A DNA stretch of 64,000 nucleotides from Halomonas almeriensis (GTDB taxonomy: Bacteria; Pseudomonadota; Gammaproteobacteria; Pseudomonadales; Halomonadaceae): NCBI RefSeq assembly GCF_030409235.1, contig NZ_JAUFPO010000006.1, positions 310,001-374,000 of the forward strand. Reading direction: 5' to 3'. Position 1 is the stretch's first letter. Every line of letters starts with the position of its first letter. The position numbers were made by a program, and so were the translations under genes. The notes under the pieces are model-generated. The model was not told the DNA's origin, did no database searches, and saw nothing but the letters and a program-made list of their open reading frames with translations. Below are positions 1-7,641 of the stretch, piece after piece.

Positions 1-650
1 TTGAGGGTATCGATGGAGATGATGGCACGGTCGAAGTAGTGAAAGGGGTTGTGGTTGGCCGGGATGCGGTTGCGCACCCTGGCCAGCCCCTGGGAGTCGA
101 GGCGCGTCAGCGGGATGGTGAAGCGGTTCCAGAATTCCTGCTGGAACTGGCCGAGCATGGATTTGACGGCCAGCACCAGAATGCGCTTGCCCCGCCCGCG
201 GGCGATGAGCTCGCTGGTCAGGACGCCGGCTTCGAGCGTCTTGCCGAGGCCCACGGCGTCGGCGATCAGCACGCGGGCGCGCGGCTGGTCGAGAGCCTGC
301 CGGGTTGGTTCGAGCTGGAAGGGCAGCGCATCCATGGCGGCGTGGTGGCCCAGGTGGATGCGGTCATCCGTGGGGGCCGTGTCGCGCAATTGGGTGGCGA
401 GCGTCAGCAGGCCGGCGCGATGCCCCTGGGAAAGGTCGTCGACCAGCTCGGTTGAGGCCGGGTCGAGCAGGCGGATCTCGTCTTCCAGGCGGGTGAGGAA
501 CTGCGCCTCGCGGCCGCGCACCAGCTCGGAAAGTCCGGTGCAATGCAGTAGCTGGCCGCCGTCGCTGGCGTGGTCGATGCGCGTCAGGCGCCATTCGGCG
601 TCGCGGATTTCCAGGCGCATGCCCGGCGCGTAGTGGTGTGGCTTGTCCAT
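1..650 (-). CDS. SNF2-like DEAD/DEAH helicase, N-terminal part (cut by window edge)
   Basis: The reading frame opens with ATG at 650 on the minus strand and runs without a stop off the left edge, giving the first 216 residues. A Q-motif-like stretch (LPFQLEP, about residue 110) precedes a Walker A motif GLGKT at 134-138, followed by a motif-Ia-like LVLAVKSMLGQFQQEF and ending in ISIDTLK just before where the DExH box should lie. This is the start of a superfamily 2 helicase/ATPase of the SNF2/RapA-like group. The family members I recall with this N-terminus are large proteins often found in defence islands (DISARM DrmD-like or similar), but the diagnostic C-terminal part is outside the window. 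It is transcribed divergently from dnaX. Helicase assignment is firm; any role in phage defence is inference. Confidence 0.75.
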   Translation of the reverse strand, partial: MDKPHHYAPGMRLEIRDAEWRLTRIDHASDGGQLLHCTGLSELVRGREAQFLTRLEDEIRLLDPASTELVDDLSQGHRAGLLTLATQLRDTAPTDDRIHLGHHAAMDALPFQLEPTRQALDQPRARVLIADAVGLGKTLEAGVLTSELIARGRGKRILVLAVKSMLGQFQQEFWNRFTIPLTRLDSQGLARVRNRIPANHNPFHYFDRAIISIDTL

Positions 651-756
651 GTTTCCCGCGTCCTGCCCGGGAACGCGCCGCCTCGGAGTGGCCAACAGCG
701 TCCCTGCGTTATGGTTGTTGTGCCCGGCCCGGAGGGCGGTCGGGCGATCAGTATGG

Positions 757-774
757 GTATTAGCTTGCTAATAC
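757..774. promoter_or_regulatory. Perfect AT-rich dyad, possible operator
   Basis: The sequence gtattagc-tt-gctaatac is a perfect inverted repeat with 8-bp arms and a 2-bp centre. It lies 107 bp upstream of the helicase start and 189 bp upstream of dnaX. Such an AT-rich symmetric site stands out against the GC-rich surroundings and resembles a dimeric repressor operator. The regulator is unknown. Confidence 0.45.
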
Positions 775-847
775 AGGACCGGCCATGCAACCACTGAATG
801 GATAGCCAGGCGATTTTTCAACCCGGGTAGTGTTCGGCTGTGGTGCT

Positions 848-875
848 TTGCGGCCCGGGCGCCACCCGGTAGAAT
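848..875 (+). promoter_or_regulatory. Candidate sigma-70 promoter of dnaX
   Basis: TTGCGG at 848-853 and TAGAAT at 870-875 are separated by 16 bp and lie about 90 bp upstream of the dnaX start. The -10 is good and the -35 moderate. Inferred from consensus only. Confidence 0.4.
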
Positions 876-962
876 GCGGGAACTTACTCGCGATTCGCCG
901 TGGTCGGCGGGTCAGATCGTACTTGGCTGTGAGCCAGCCCCGCTGCAAGGATTCCGAGCCGC

Positions 963-3017
963 ATGAGCTATCAGGTACTGGCCCGCAAGTGGCGGCCGCG
1001 CACCTTCCATGAACTGGTCGGGCAGGAGCATGTGCAACGTGCCCTGGTCAATGCGCTGGATCAGGGGCGGCTGCACCATGCTTATCTGTTCACCGGCACC
1101 CGTGGGGTGGGCAAGACCACCCTGGCGCGGATTCTGGCCAAGTGCCTGAACTGCACGGCGGGCGGGCCGGGCGACGAGGCGGTGACCTCGCAGCCGTGTG
1201 GCGAGTGCTCGAACTGTCAGGCCATCGACGAGGGTCGCTTCGTTGATCTGCTCGAGGTGGATGCGGCCTCGCGCACCAAGGTCGAGGATACCCGCGAGCT
1301 GCTCGACAACGTGCAGTACGCGCCGACCCAGGGGCGTTACAAGGTGTACCTCATCGACGAGGTGCACATGCTCTCCACCAGCAGTTTCAATGCGCTGCTC
1401 AAGACCCTGGAAGAGCCGCCGCCGCATGTGAAGTTCCTGCTGGCCACCACCGACCCGCAGAAGCTGCCGCCCACGGTGTTGTCGCGCTGCCTGCAGTTCA
1501 CCCTCAAGCATATGCCCCCCGAACGCATCGTCGGCCACCTTTCCATGGTGCTCGAGGCCGAAAGCGTGTCCTTCGAGGAGAGTGCCCTGTGGCTGCTGGG
1601 CAAGGCGGCGGAAGGTTCGATGCGCGATGCCATGAGCTTGACCGACCAGGCGATTGCCTTCGGTCAGGGCGAGGTGCATCACGCCGATGTGGCGGCCATG
1701 CTGGGTACTCTGGATCATCGCCATGTGCTGGCGCTGATCGAGGCGCTGGCCGAGGCGGATGCGGCCCGGCTGCTGGCCGAGGTCGCGGCACTGGCCGAAC
1801 AGGGCCCGGATTTTGCCGCCGTGCTGGATGACGTGACGGGCATTCTGCACCGGCTGGCGATTGCCCAGATGGTGCCGGATGCCGTGGACAACGGCCATGG
1901 CGATCGCGATGACCTGCTGGCGCTGGCGGCGCGCTTTACCGCCGAGGATATTCAGCTGTATTACCAGATCGGTGTGCAGGGGCGTGGCGACATGGGTCAT
2001 GCGCCGGATCTGCGCACCGCCCTGGAGATGACGCTGCTGCGCATGCTGGCCTTCCGCCCGCAGGGTGTGCCCAAGCCGGCTCAGACGCCGCTACCCATGC
2101 GCGGCGAGGGAGGAGGCGGCTCGCATGGTGCGCCGTCCAACGGGAGCGAGACGGCACCGAGCGGCGCGGCGGGCGGCGAGACGCCGGCCGAGGCGCAGCC
2201 GTCGCCGTCGCAAGCTGCCGAGCCTTCGTCATCGTCAGCCACTACGGGACTCGAGGCCGAGAAAACGCCGGAGTTGGAAGCCTCCAGTGCCCCGGCCGAG
2301 ACTGATGCCGAACCCGCTCAGCCCGAGACCACGCCGCCCTGGGAGGACTTGCCGGAGGAGGTGAACGCGGATGCCTCGTCGACCGAAGCCGAGGCAGCGC
2401 CCGCGGAGGCCATGGTGGAAAGCGGCATAGCGGCGTCCGCCGGTTCCGCACCAGAGATGGATGCGGCGGGGTCAGCGGCGCCTGAGCCGGTGGCTGGCCT
2501 TGATGATGAGCCCGAGCCCCAGCCAGCCAGCGCTGTGGCCCCCGAGGCAGCACCGGTGGCTGACGCCGCGCCCGCAGACGACGCGCCCGCCTCCGTGGTG
2601 GCTTCCGGCAGTCGGCTGACGCATGAGAACTGGCTGGCGCTCTTCGACTCCCTGAGCATCTCCGGGTTGACGCGCAACCTGGCGGCGCATTGCATGGTCG
2701 AAGGGGATGACGGTGAGACACTGCAGCTTCGACTGGACCCGAGCCAGGCGGCCATGCAGGCCGAGGTGCACGTCGAGCGGATTCGCGAGGCGCTGGCGGC
2801 GGCGGGTTTCGAACGTCGTCTCGAAATCTTTGATGGTGAGCTGGCCGCGGGCATCGAGACGCCCCGGCAGCAGGCCAATCGCCTGGCGGCCGAGCGTCAT
2901 GGCGAGGCGGTTGAAGCCTTGCGCGCCGACCCCCATGTCAAGAAATTGGAGCAGGCATTCGGTGCCCAGTTAATCGAGGCATCGGTCAAGCCGCTGGAAC
3001 AGCCCGATCAGCGCTGA
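963..3017 (+). CDS. dnaX: DNA polymerase III subunit tau (and gamma)
   Basis: 684 residues. This is the clamp-loader ATPase that loads the beta sliding clamp and, as tau, links the loader to the polymerase cores and DnaB. Walker A GTRGVGKT is at 45-52, the zinc-binding cysteines are C64, C79, C82 and C85, Walker B is LIDEVH near 130-135, and the SRC motif (LSRC) is at 173-176. A long Ala/Pro/Glu-rich linker (about residues 365-545) separates the AAA+ part from the C-terminal tau domain. I see no A-AAA-AAG-type slippery site, so the short gamma form cannot be predicted here as in E. coli. The start ATG at 963 has AAGGA about 10 bp upstream. The gene heads the conserved dnaX-ybaB-recR order. 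Confidence 0.97.
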   Translation: MSYQVLARKWRPRTFHELVGQEHVQRALVNALDQGRLHHAYLFTGTRGVGKTTLARILAKCLNCTAGGPGDEAVTSQPCGECSNCQAIDEGRFVDLLEVDAASRTKVEDTRELLDNVQYAPTQGRYKVYLIDEVHMLSTSSFNALLKTLEEPPPHVKFLLATTDPQKLPPTVLSRCLQFTLKHMPPERIVGHLSMVLEAESVSFEESALWLLGKAAEGSMRDAMSLTDQAIAFGQGEVHHADVAAMLGTLDHRHVLALIEALAEADAARLLAEVAALAEQGPDFAAVLDDVTGILHRLAIAQMVPDAVDNGHGDRDDLLALAARFTAEDIQLYYQIGVQGRGDMGHAPDLRTALEMTLLRMLAFRPQGVPKPAQTPLPMRGEGGGGSHGAPSNGSETAPSGAAGGETPAEAQPSPSQAAEPSSSSATTGLEAEKTPELEASSAPAETDAEPAQPETTPPWEDLPEEVNADASSTEAEAAPAEAMVESGIAASAGSAPEMDAAGSAAPEPVAGLDDEPEPQPASAVAPEAAPVADAAPADDAPASVVASGSRLTHENWLALFDSLSISGLTRNLAAHCMVEGDDGETLQLRLDPSQAAMQAEVHVERIREALAAAGFERRLEIFDGELAAGIETPRQQANRLAAERHGEAVEALRADPHVKKLEQAFGAQLIEASVKPLEQPDQR

Positions 3018-3125
3018 ACGGCGCGCTGCACCATAGAGGGCTGCCCTGCGGTGGGCAGTGACAGATTACCCGGCGGCGCTGGCTCCCGGCCGGCGACGCC
3101 CCATTCGAACGACGAGGATACCGCC

Positions 3126-3452
3126 ATGATGAAGGGTGGAATGGATGGCCTGATGAAGCAGGCCCAGGAAATGCAGGAAAAGATGCAGCAGGCCCAGGAA
3201 GAAGTGGCCAAGGCCGAGGTCCAGGGCGAAGCCGGTGCCGGCATGATCAAGGTGACCATGAACGGTCGCCATGATGTCATCTCGGTGGATATCGACCCGA
3301 GCGTCATGCAGGAAGACAAGGAGCTGCTCGAGGATCTGCTGGCGGCTGCCGTGAATGACGCAGTGCGCAAGGTCGAGACCAGTTCCAAGGAGATGATGGA
3401 AGAGGCGACGTCGGGGATGAATTTGCCGCCAGGTTTCAAGATGCCCTTCTGA
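3126..3452 (+). CDS. ybaB: YbaB/EbfC nucleoid-associated protein
   Basis: 108 residues. It is a small DNA-binding protein of the YbaB/EbfC family, which forms a tweezer-like dimer, and is almost always encoded between dnaX and recR. The N-terminal half is a Met/Gln/Glu/Lys-rich helix, followed by the beta-strand section [19 protein letters not shown] and a C-terminal helix, ending in the typical [10 protein letters not shown]. The frame is open further upstream, but ATG at 3126 is preferred because GAGGA lies 8-10 bp before it and the length then matches the family; a second ATG follows at once. Confidence 0.95.
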   Translation: MMKGGMDGLMKQAQEMQEKMQQAQEEVAKAEVQGEAGAGMIKVTMNGRHDVISVDIDPSVMQEDKELLEDLLAAAVNDAVRKVETSSKEMMEEATSGMNLPPGFKMPF

Positions 3453-3511
3453 TGTGTTGGCAAAGGACTGCGCTCGGCCATGCGGTGTTGAAATCACCGT
3501 CAAAGTGCTCA

Positions 3512-3607
3512 TTTAGCGCTGCTAAACTCCGCTTGCTGACTCGTGACATCCTTGTCACTCGCTCTTCGAGCAGCAAAGCTGCCCAAATCGTCAATCCTGA
3601 CGATTTG
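3512..3607. repeat. Cluster of consecutive short perfect hairpins
   Basis: Five inverted repeats follow each other: tttagc/gctaaa (3512-3526), gtgaca/tgtcac (3543-3558), gctc/gagc (3561-3571), gcagc/gctgc (3570-3582) and caaatcgtca/tgacgatttg (3584-3607, a 10-bp stem with a 4-nt loop). Such density suggests a structured RNA or a palindromic repeat element. I do not recognise the family. Confidence 0.5.
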
Positions 3608-3690
3608 TCGGCTGATTTCGCCTAGCCTGGCCGTCACTCGTCATCTTTGCGCTGCGGATGTGGCATATCCTTTAAAGCCTGAAGTGGCCG

Positions 3691-3894
3691 TCAGCACACC
3701 ATGCACGTGCAGGCCTGGCGGTGGCGTGTCATCCGATGAGAAGCGCCGGGGACAAGCCGAAGAGGAGGTCCGACGCCATGGGTGAGGAGCACTGCTCCGA
3801 ACGGGTTGGCCAGGGAAGGCCAACTCAGGACCTGCAAGCGGCGCAGGATGCGAGAGCGCTGCAGGGCGTCGGTAGCGTACATGGATGTATTCAT
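3691..3894 (-). CDS. Possible 67-residue hypothetical protein
   Basis: The start ATG at 3894 follows GAGGAGG by 4 bases, a strong ribosome-binding sequence, and the frame encodes 67 residues starting MNTSMYATDALQRSRILRRL. No domain is recognised, the C-terminal half (from about residue 45) has a random look, and an opposing frame (3778-3930 on the plus strand) also has a good AAGAGGAGG site. One of the two could be real, or both could be remnants. Reported only because the ribosome-binding site is unusually good. Confidence 0.2.
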   Translation of the reverse strand: MNTSMYATDALQRSRILRRLQVLSWPSLANPFGAVLLTHGVGPPLRLVPGASHRMTRHRQACTCMVC

Positions 3895-3987
3895 AGCGCC
3901 TCCTCGGAGGTTTGTCGCCGGGTCAGGTGAGCCCGCCTCGGGGGATGTCGCGGGTCAGGCGCTTTTCTATTGGGAACTGGGCAATAC

Positions 3988-4593
3988 ATGAGCTTTTCTC
4001 CACTGGTCGAGCGGTTGATGGAGTCCTTCCGGGTGTTGCCCGGGGTGGGCCCCAAGACCGCGCAACGCATGGCTATGCATCTACTGGAACGCGACCGCGA
4101 GGGTGGTCGGCGTCTGGCCGGGGTGCTGAGTGAGGCGCTGGAGCAGGTAGGTTACTGCCAGCGCTGTCGCACCCTCACCGAAGAGACCCTGTGTGGCCTT
4201 TGCCAGAGCCAGCGCCGTGATGACGGTGTGTTGTGCGTGGTGGAGTCGCCGGCCGATCTGTTGGCCATCGAGGAAGCCGGCGGCTACAAGGGCCGTTACT
4301 TCGTGCTGCATGGCCACCTTTCGCCACTCGACGGCGTGGGGCCCGAGGATATCGGCTTGGATCTGCTCGACGCCAGGGTGGCTGAAGAGGGGGTCGAGGA
4401 AGTGATCCTGGCCACCAATCCGACGGTGGAGGGCGAGGCCACTGCGCACTATATTGCCTCCCAGCTTGGGCCGCGCGGCGTGAAGCTGTCGCGTCTGGCC
4501 TATGGCGTGCCCATGGGCGGCGAGCTGGAATACGTCGATGGTGGTACCCTGAGCCGCGCCTTCAATGGTCGCTTGCCCTTCGAGAGCCAGTGA
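3988..4593 (+). CDS. recR: Recombination mediator RecR
   Basis: 201 residues. It acts with RecF and RecO to load RecA on single-stranded DNA at gaps. Visible are the helix-hairpin-helix LPGVGPKTA (17-25), a C4 zinc finger at C57, C60, C69 and C72, a Toprim domain beginning [15 protein letters not shown], and the C-terminal Walker-like segment [13 protein letters not shown]. The frame extends to a TTG at 3970, but ATG at 3988 gives the family's normal [10 protein letters not shown] start. No strong ribosome-binding site is seen, and the gene is unusually far (535 bp) from ybaB. Confidence 0.96.
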   Translation: MSFSPLVERLMESFRVLPGVGPKTAQRMAMHLLERDREGGRRLAGVLSEALEQVGYCQRCRTLTEETLCGLCQSQRRDDGVLCVVESPADLLAIEEAGGYKGRYFVLHGHLSPLDGVGPEDIGLDLLDARVAEEGVEEVILATNPTVEGEATAHYIASQLGPRGVKLSRLAYGVPMGGELEYVDGGTLSRAFNGRLPFESQ

Positions 4594-4618
4594 CCCCATT
4601 TCTTCACCGGACGACCGC

Positions 4619-5752
4619 ATGCCCCTGACCCCCGACATTCGCTGGATCGACACGCCCGAGGCTCTGGACGCCGCCTGTGCCGAGGTGGCCGAGGCCGATG
4701 TCATCGCCCTTGACACCGAATTCTTCCGCGAACGCACCTTCTATCCCGTGCCGGCGCTGATCCAGTTCTGTGCCGGCGACACGGCCTACCTGGTTGACCC
4801 GACCGTGCTGGCCTGTACCGAGACCTTTCGCCGGTTGCTGGGCGAGGGGCCGCTAAAGCTGCTGCATGCCTCCAGCGAGGATCTGGAAGTGTTCAGTCAG
4901 TGGGCGGATGTCACGCTGGCCCCGCTGGTCGATACGCAGGTTGCCCAGGCGCTGATCGGTGAAGTGCCGTCCATGGGCTATCAGAAGCTGGTGGCGTTCT
5001 GGACCGGCGAGACCCTGCCCAAGGACGAGACGCGTTCCAACTGGCTGGAGCGTCCGCTCAGCGAGACCCAGAAGACCTATGCGGCCCTGGATGTGACCTA
5101 TCTGGTCGAGGTATGGCGGGCTCAGCGCGAGTCGTTGCTGCGCCATGGCCGCATGGCGTGGTTGCAGGAAGAGTGTGACCAACTGGCCGACCTGGCCAGC
5201 CGCACCCTCGACAGCGATGGCCAGTGGTATCTGCGTCAACGCCAGCTTTGGCGGCTCTCGCCACGCCAGGTCGAGGCCTATCGGCGCCTGACCATCTGGC
5301 GCGAGGGGGAGGTACGGCGTCGTGACCTGCCGCGGGGCTGGCTGGCCAGCGACAAGCTGCTCTATGCCATCGCCGAGCGCATGCCGGAAAATCGCCATGA
5401 GCTGGCCGAGGTGGAGGGCGTCAAGCCGCCGATGGTCAAGCGCCTGGGCGACAGCCTGCTGAGCCTGGTGCGCGAGGCGAAGCACCTGGATGAGGCCGAA
5501 CTGCCGACACCGCCCTGGTCGCCGATGGATGCCGCCTTCAAGAAGCGCCACAAGGCACTGAAGAAGGTCGTGACCACTGAGGCCGAGAGCCTGGGCGTGG
5601 CGCCGGAGCTCCTGCTGCGTCGCCGCGACATGGAAGCGCTGGTGGACGCCTCGCTGCGCGGCGAGCGCCTGCCGTTGCCTGCTGGCTGGCGTGGCGAGCG
5701 CCTGGCCGAGCGGCTCGAGAAAGCCCTCGACGAAATCGCGGTGAGCTCATGA
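4619..5752 (+). CDS. rnd: Ribonuclease D
   Basis: 377 residues, close to E. coli Rnd (375). It is a 3'-5' exoribonuclease of the DEDD group that trims tRNA and other stable RNA precursors. Exo I carries D32 and E34 (LDTEFFRERTF), exo II is LLHASSEDLEVF, and exo III is YAALDVTYLVEVW. Two HRDC-type helical regions follow in the C-terminal half. The frame is open into the end of recR, but ATG at 4619 after the recR stop gives the expected length. The stop overlaps the ycgL start (ATGA), so the two are probably translationally coupled. Confidence 0.95.
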   Translation: MPLTPDIRWIDTPEALDAACAEVAEADVIALDTEFFRERTFYPVPALIQFCAGDTAYLVDPTVLACTETFRRLLGEGPLKLLHASSEDLEVFSQWADVTLAPLVDTQVAQALIGEVPSMGYQKLVAFWTGETLPKDETRSNWLERPLSETQKTYAALDVTYLVEVWRAQRESLLRHGRMAWLQEECDQLADLASRTLDSDGQWYLRQRQLWRLSPRQVEAYRRLTIWREGEVRRRDLPRGWLASDKLLYAIAERMPENRHELAEVEGVKPPMVKRLGDSLLSLVREAKHLDEAELPTPPWSPMDAAFKKRHKALKKVVTTEAESLGVAPELLLRRRDMEALVDASLRGERLPLPAGWRGERLAERLEKALDEIAVSS

Positions 5753-6051
5753 ATTATCTCAGCGGCAAGCTGCTGTGCGACGTCTACAAGAGCCCCTTGA
5801 AGGACGGCATGTATCTGTTCGTCGACAAGCGCCAGGGGCTCGACGAGGTGCCCGAGGTATTACGGGAGCGCTTCGGCGAGCCGGTCTCGGCTATGACCTT
5901 GCTGCTGACGCCCGAGAAGTCGCTGGCGAGAACCACGGGCGCGGCGATCATGGCGGCCATCGAGGAGAAGGGCTATTACCTGCAGATGCCCCCGGCTAAG
6001 GAAGAATATCTGCTCGACCTGTATCGCACCCCTACGGAGGGGAGGTATTGA
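5749..6051 (+). CDS. ycgL: YcgL domain-containing protein
   Basis: 100 residues with the YcgL fold signature: CDVYKSPLKDGMYLFVDK near the N-terminus and KGYYLQMPP toward the end. The family is small, alpha/beta and gammaproteobacterial, with no firm biochemical role. It overlaps the rnd stop by 4 bases, the usual rnd-ycgL arrangement. A composite tandem repeat starts 8 bp after its stop. Confidence 0.92.
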   Translation: MNYLSGKLLCDVYKSPLKDGMYLFVDKRQGLDEVPEVLRERFGEPVSAMTLLLTPEKSLARTTGAAIMAAIEEKGYYLQMPPAKEEYLLDLYRTPTEGRY

Positions 6052-6059
6052 GTAAGCGG

Positions 6060-6145
6060 GAAGCTTGAAGCTGGAAGAAGGAAGACGGAAGAGGGAAGAA
6101 GGAAGAGGGACGTAGCTGTAAGCCGTAAGCCGTAAGCGGTAAGTC
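6060..6145. repeat. Two adjoining heptanucleotide arrays (GAAGnnn x7, GTAAGCC x4)
   Basis: From 6060 to 6108 seven 7-bp units run in phase: gaagctt, gaagctg, gaagaag, gaagacg, gaagagg, gaagaag, gaagagg. After a 9-bp join, four more 7-bp units of another sequence follow at 6118-6145: gtaagcc, gtaagcc, gtaagcg, gtaagtc. Both have period 7 with degeneracy in the last three bases. Confidence 0.8.
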
Positions 6146-6177
6146 AAGGGCACCCCCGTTGAACTCAGGGCGACGGG

Positions 6178-6262
6178 GACCAAACGAAGCGAGGGTCATC
6201 TGCCATGGATGGCAGATGTAGCGCCCACGGAAGGGTTTACAGCGCCCTCGCGAAGATTGGTC
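6178..6262. repeat. 85-bp palindromic element with inverted ends
   Basis: The ends are GACCAA-n5-GCGAGGG (6178-6195) and CCCTCGC-n5-TTGGTC (6245-6262), exact inverted complements with equal 5-bp spacers. Inside is a 22-bp dyad, catctgccat-gg-atggcagatg (6197-6218). This is the architecture of a small interspersed palindromic or MITE-like element. It lies in the 5' flank of ycgN. No second copy is seen in this window. Confidence 0.6.
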
Positions 6263-6293
6263 GCCGAGGCCCTCTTTGATTGGCCGGATTTTC

Positions 6294-6740
6294 ATGAGAG
6301 AGCGTTTCTGGGAGCGTTTCCCGCTGGGTGAGTTGACCGGTGAGGAGTGGGAGGCGCTGTGTGATGGTTGCGGGCAGTGCTGCCTGGTCAAGCTGCAGGA
6401 TGATGATGGTGATCTGGCGGTGCTCAATGTGGCCTGCGAGTTGCTGGATATCGGTAGCTGCCGGTGCAGTGACTACGAGAACCGCTTCGCGCGGGTGCCG
6501 GACTGCCAGCAGCTGACGCCGGAACGTGTCGAGGAGTTCAAGTGGCTGCCGGGCTCCTGCGCCTATCGTCGTCTGGCGGAGGGGCGCAAGCTGGCCGGTT
6601 GGCATCCCTTGATCTCGGGCGATCCGCAGCGCGTGCATCGCAAGGGCATCAGCGTGCGCAGCTTTGCCGTCTCCCAGCAGGGTATTCCGGACGAGGAGCT
6701 CGAGGATCATATCATTGCCATTATTCCCGTCGAGGAGTGA
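6294..6740 (+). CDS. ycgN: YcgN family cysteine-cluster protein (UPF0260)
   Basis: 148 residues; E. coli YcgN is about the same size. The N-terminal CDGCGQCC cluster and further cysteines in CELLDIGSCRCSDYENRF and PDCQQLTPERV are the hallmark of this YkgJ-like family, thought to bind a metal or Fe-S cluster; the function is unknown. A TTG at 6276 is in frame, but ATG at 6294 gives MRERFWERFPL, the usual start. It keeps the common rnd-ycgL-ycgN order but is separated from ycgL by a repeat-rich spacer of 242 bp. Confidence 0.92.
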   Translation: MRERFWERFPLGELTGEEWEALCDGCGQCCLVKLQDDDGDLAVLNVACELLDIGSCRCSDYENRFARVPDCQQLTPERVEEFKWLPGSCAYRRLAEGRKLAGWHPLISGDPQRVHRKGISVRSFAVSQQGIPDEELEDHIIAIIPVEE

Positions 6741-6747
6741 GGCCGGC

Positions 6748-7506
6748 GTGCGGCGGGGGCTCTGCCGGGGCGCGCTGGCACTGCTGGCGTGCCTGTCGAC
6801 GGTCGCCGCTGCCGAGGAGCGGGTCGAGTTGTTCGCGGCGGCCTCGATGACCGATGCCATCGACCAGGTCGTGACCCGTTTCGAGGCCTCCCATGAGGTG
6901 GACGTGGTGACGGTGTATGCCGCCTCTTCCACCCTGGCGCGGCAGATCGCCCATGGCGCGCCGGCCGAGGTGTATATCTCGGCGAACTTCATGTGGATGG
7001 ACTGGCTGGGCGAGCAGGACGTGAGCCTGACCCGGCGGGCCGATCTGCTACACAACCGCCTGGCGCTGATTGCCTCGCAGGACTCGCCGCTGGATGATGT
7101 GGCGCCGGGCGAGAGTGACTCGCTGGCCGAGCGGCTGGCAGACGGCGAGCGCCTGGCCGTCGGCGATCCGGCCCACGTGCCGGCCGGCATCTACGCCCGT
7201 CAGGCCCTCGAGTCGCTGGGCGAATGGCAGGCACTGGCACCGCGCCTGGCCCGCGCCGACAATGTACGCGCCGCCCTGGCGCTGGTCGCCCGCGGCGAAA
7301 CCCCGCTTGGCGTGGTCTACCACACCGACGCCCTGGCAAGCGACGCCGTGCGCACGCTGGGCCTGTTTCCGGAATCCTCCCATCCGCCCATCACCTACCC
7401 GATCGCCACCATCGGCGCCGACCCGTCGCCCGCGGCACTAGCCCTGCGACGCTGGCTGGAGAGTGAGGAAGCGAGGGGGATATTCAAGGCGCAAGGCTTC
7501 CGCTGA
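6748..7506 (+). CDS. modA: Molybdate ABC transporter, substrate-binding protein
   Basis: 252 residues. Periplasmic molybdate/tungstate-binding protein delivering substrate to ModBC. A signal peptide (RRGLCRGALALLACLSTVAAA) is followed by the mature start EERVELFAAASMTDAI, with the oxyanion-binding ASM segment; GVVYHTDAL and the C-terminal ESEEARGIFKAQGF are also typical. GTG at 6748 is chosen as start because it directly precedes the signal peptide and follows GAGGAGTGAGG; upstream codons would read through the end of ycgN. A heptad repeat begins in its stop codon, and modB starts 155 bp downstream. Confidence 0.93.
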   Translation: MRRGLCRGALALLACLSTVAAAEERVELFAAASMTDAIDQVVTRFEASHEVDVVTVYAASSTLARQIAHGAPAEVYISANFMWMDWLGEQDVSLTRRADLLHNRLALIASQDSPLDDVAPGESDSLAERLADGERLAVGDPAHVPAGIYARQALESLGEWQALAPRLARADNVRAALALVARGETPLGVVYHTDALASDAVRTLGLFPESSHPPITYPIATIGADPSPAALALRRWLESEEARGIFKAQGFR

Positions 7507-7543
7507 AGAAGGAAGAAGGAAGAAGGAAGAAGGAAGAAGGAAG
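7505..7543. repeat. GAAGAAG heptanucleotide array in the modA stop codon
   Basis: Five perfect gaagaag units (7505-7539) plus a partial one begin at the second base of the modA TGA. The sequence reads as a pure polypurine tract on the coding strand. Confidence 0.85.
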
Positions 7544-7586
7544 CCAGGCTAGTCTCGGAATTGTGGTTTCAAGGGTTTTCTTCCCT

Positions 7587-7641
7587 CTTCAAGCGGCGCG
7601 AGCCGCGTTCTTGCCTCTTCCAGGCGCGGAAGCGCCGTTCT
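7587..7641. repeat. Two copies of a CTTC-hairpin-GTTCTT module
   Basis: Hairpin gcggc-gcga-gccgc (7593-7606) and hairpin ggcgc-ggaa-gcgcc (7623-7636) are each preceded by CTTC and followed by GTTCTT. A third related copy (gcggc-gaa-gccgc, 9537-9549, preceded by CTTCGA) lies downstream of ptrB. Here they sit in the transcribed modA-modB spacer and could modulate modB expression or mRNA decay. Confidence 0.5.

Larger units (their letters stand above)
651..962. other. Divergent intergenic region, helicase / dnaX
   Basis: These 312 bases hold no gene I can support. They contain an AT-rich dyad at 757-774 and a candidate dnaX promoter at 848-875, described separately. I looked for the SRP 4.5S RNA, which sits next to dnaX in some bacteria, and did not find its conserved GGAAG-containing tetraloop region. 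Confidence 0.6.
3453..3987. other. Long spacer between ybaB and recR
   Basis: 535 bases separate two genes that are normally adjacent. The first half (about 3512-3607) is a run of small perfect hairpins, annotated separately. The second half (3690-3935) has weak overlapping open frames on both strands, each with a good ribosome-binding sequence. No known RNA or protein is recognisable. The spacer looks like an inserted or decayed element in an otherwise conserved operon. Confidence 0.5.

Noticed and set aside
651..962. 4.5S (SRP) RNA gene next to dnaX
   Set aside because: The conserved SRP hairpin core could not be found in either orientation.
963..3017. Programmed frameshift producing the gamma subunit of DnaX
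   Set aside because: No A-AAA-AAG or similar slippery heptamer; the longest A-run in the linker is four bases.
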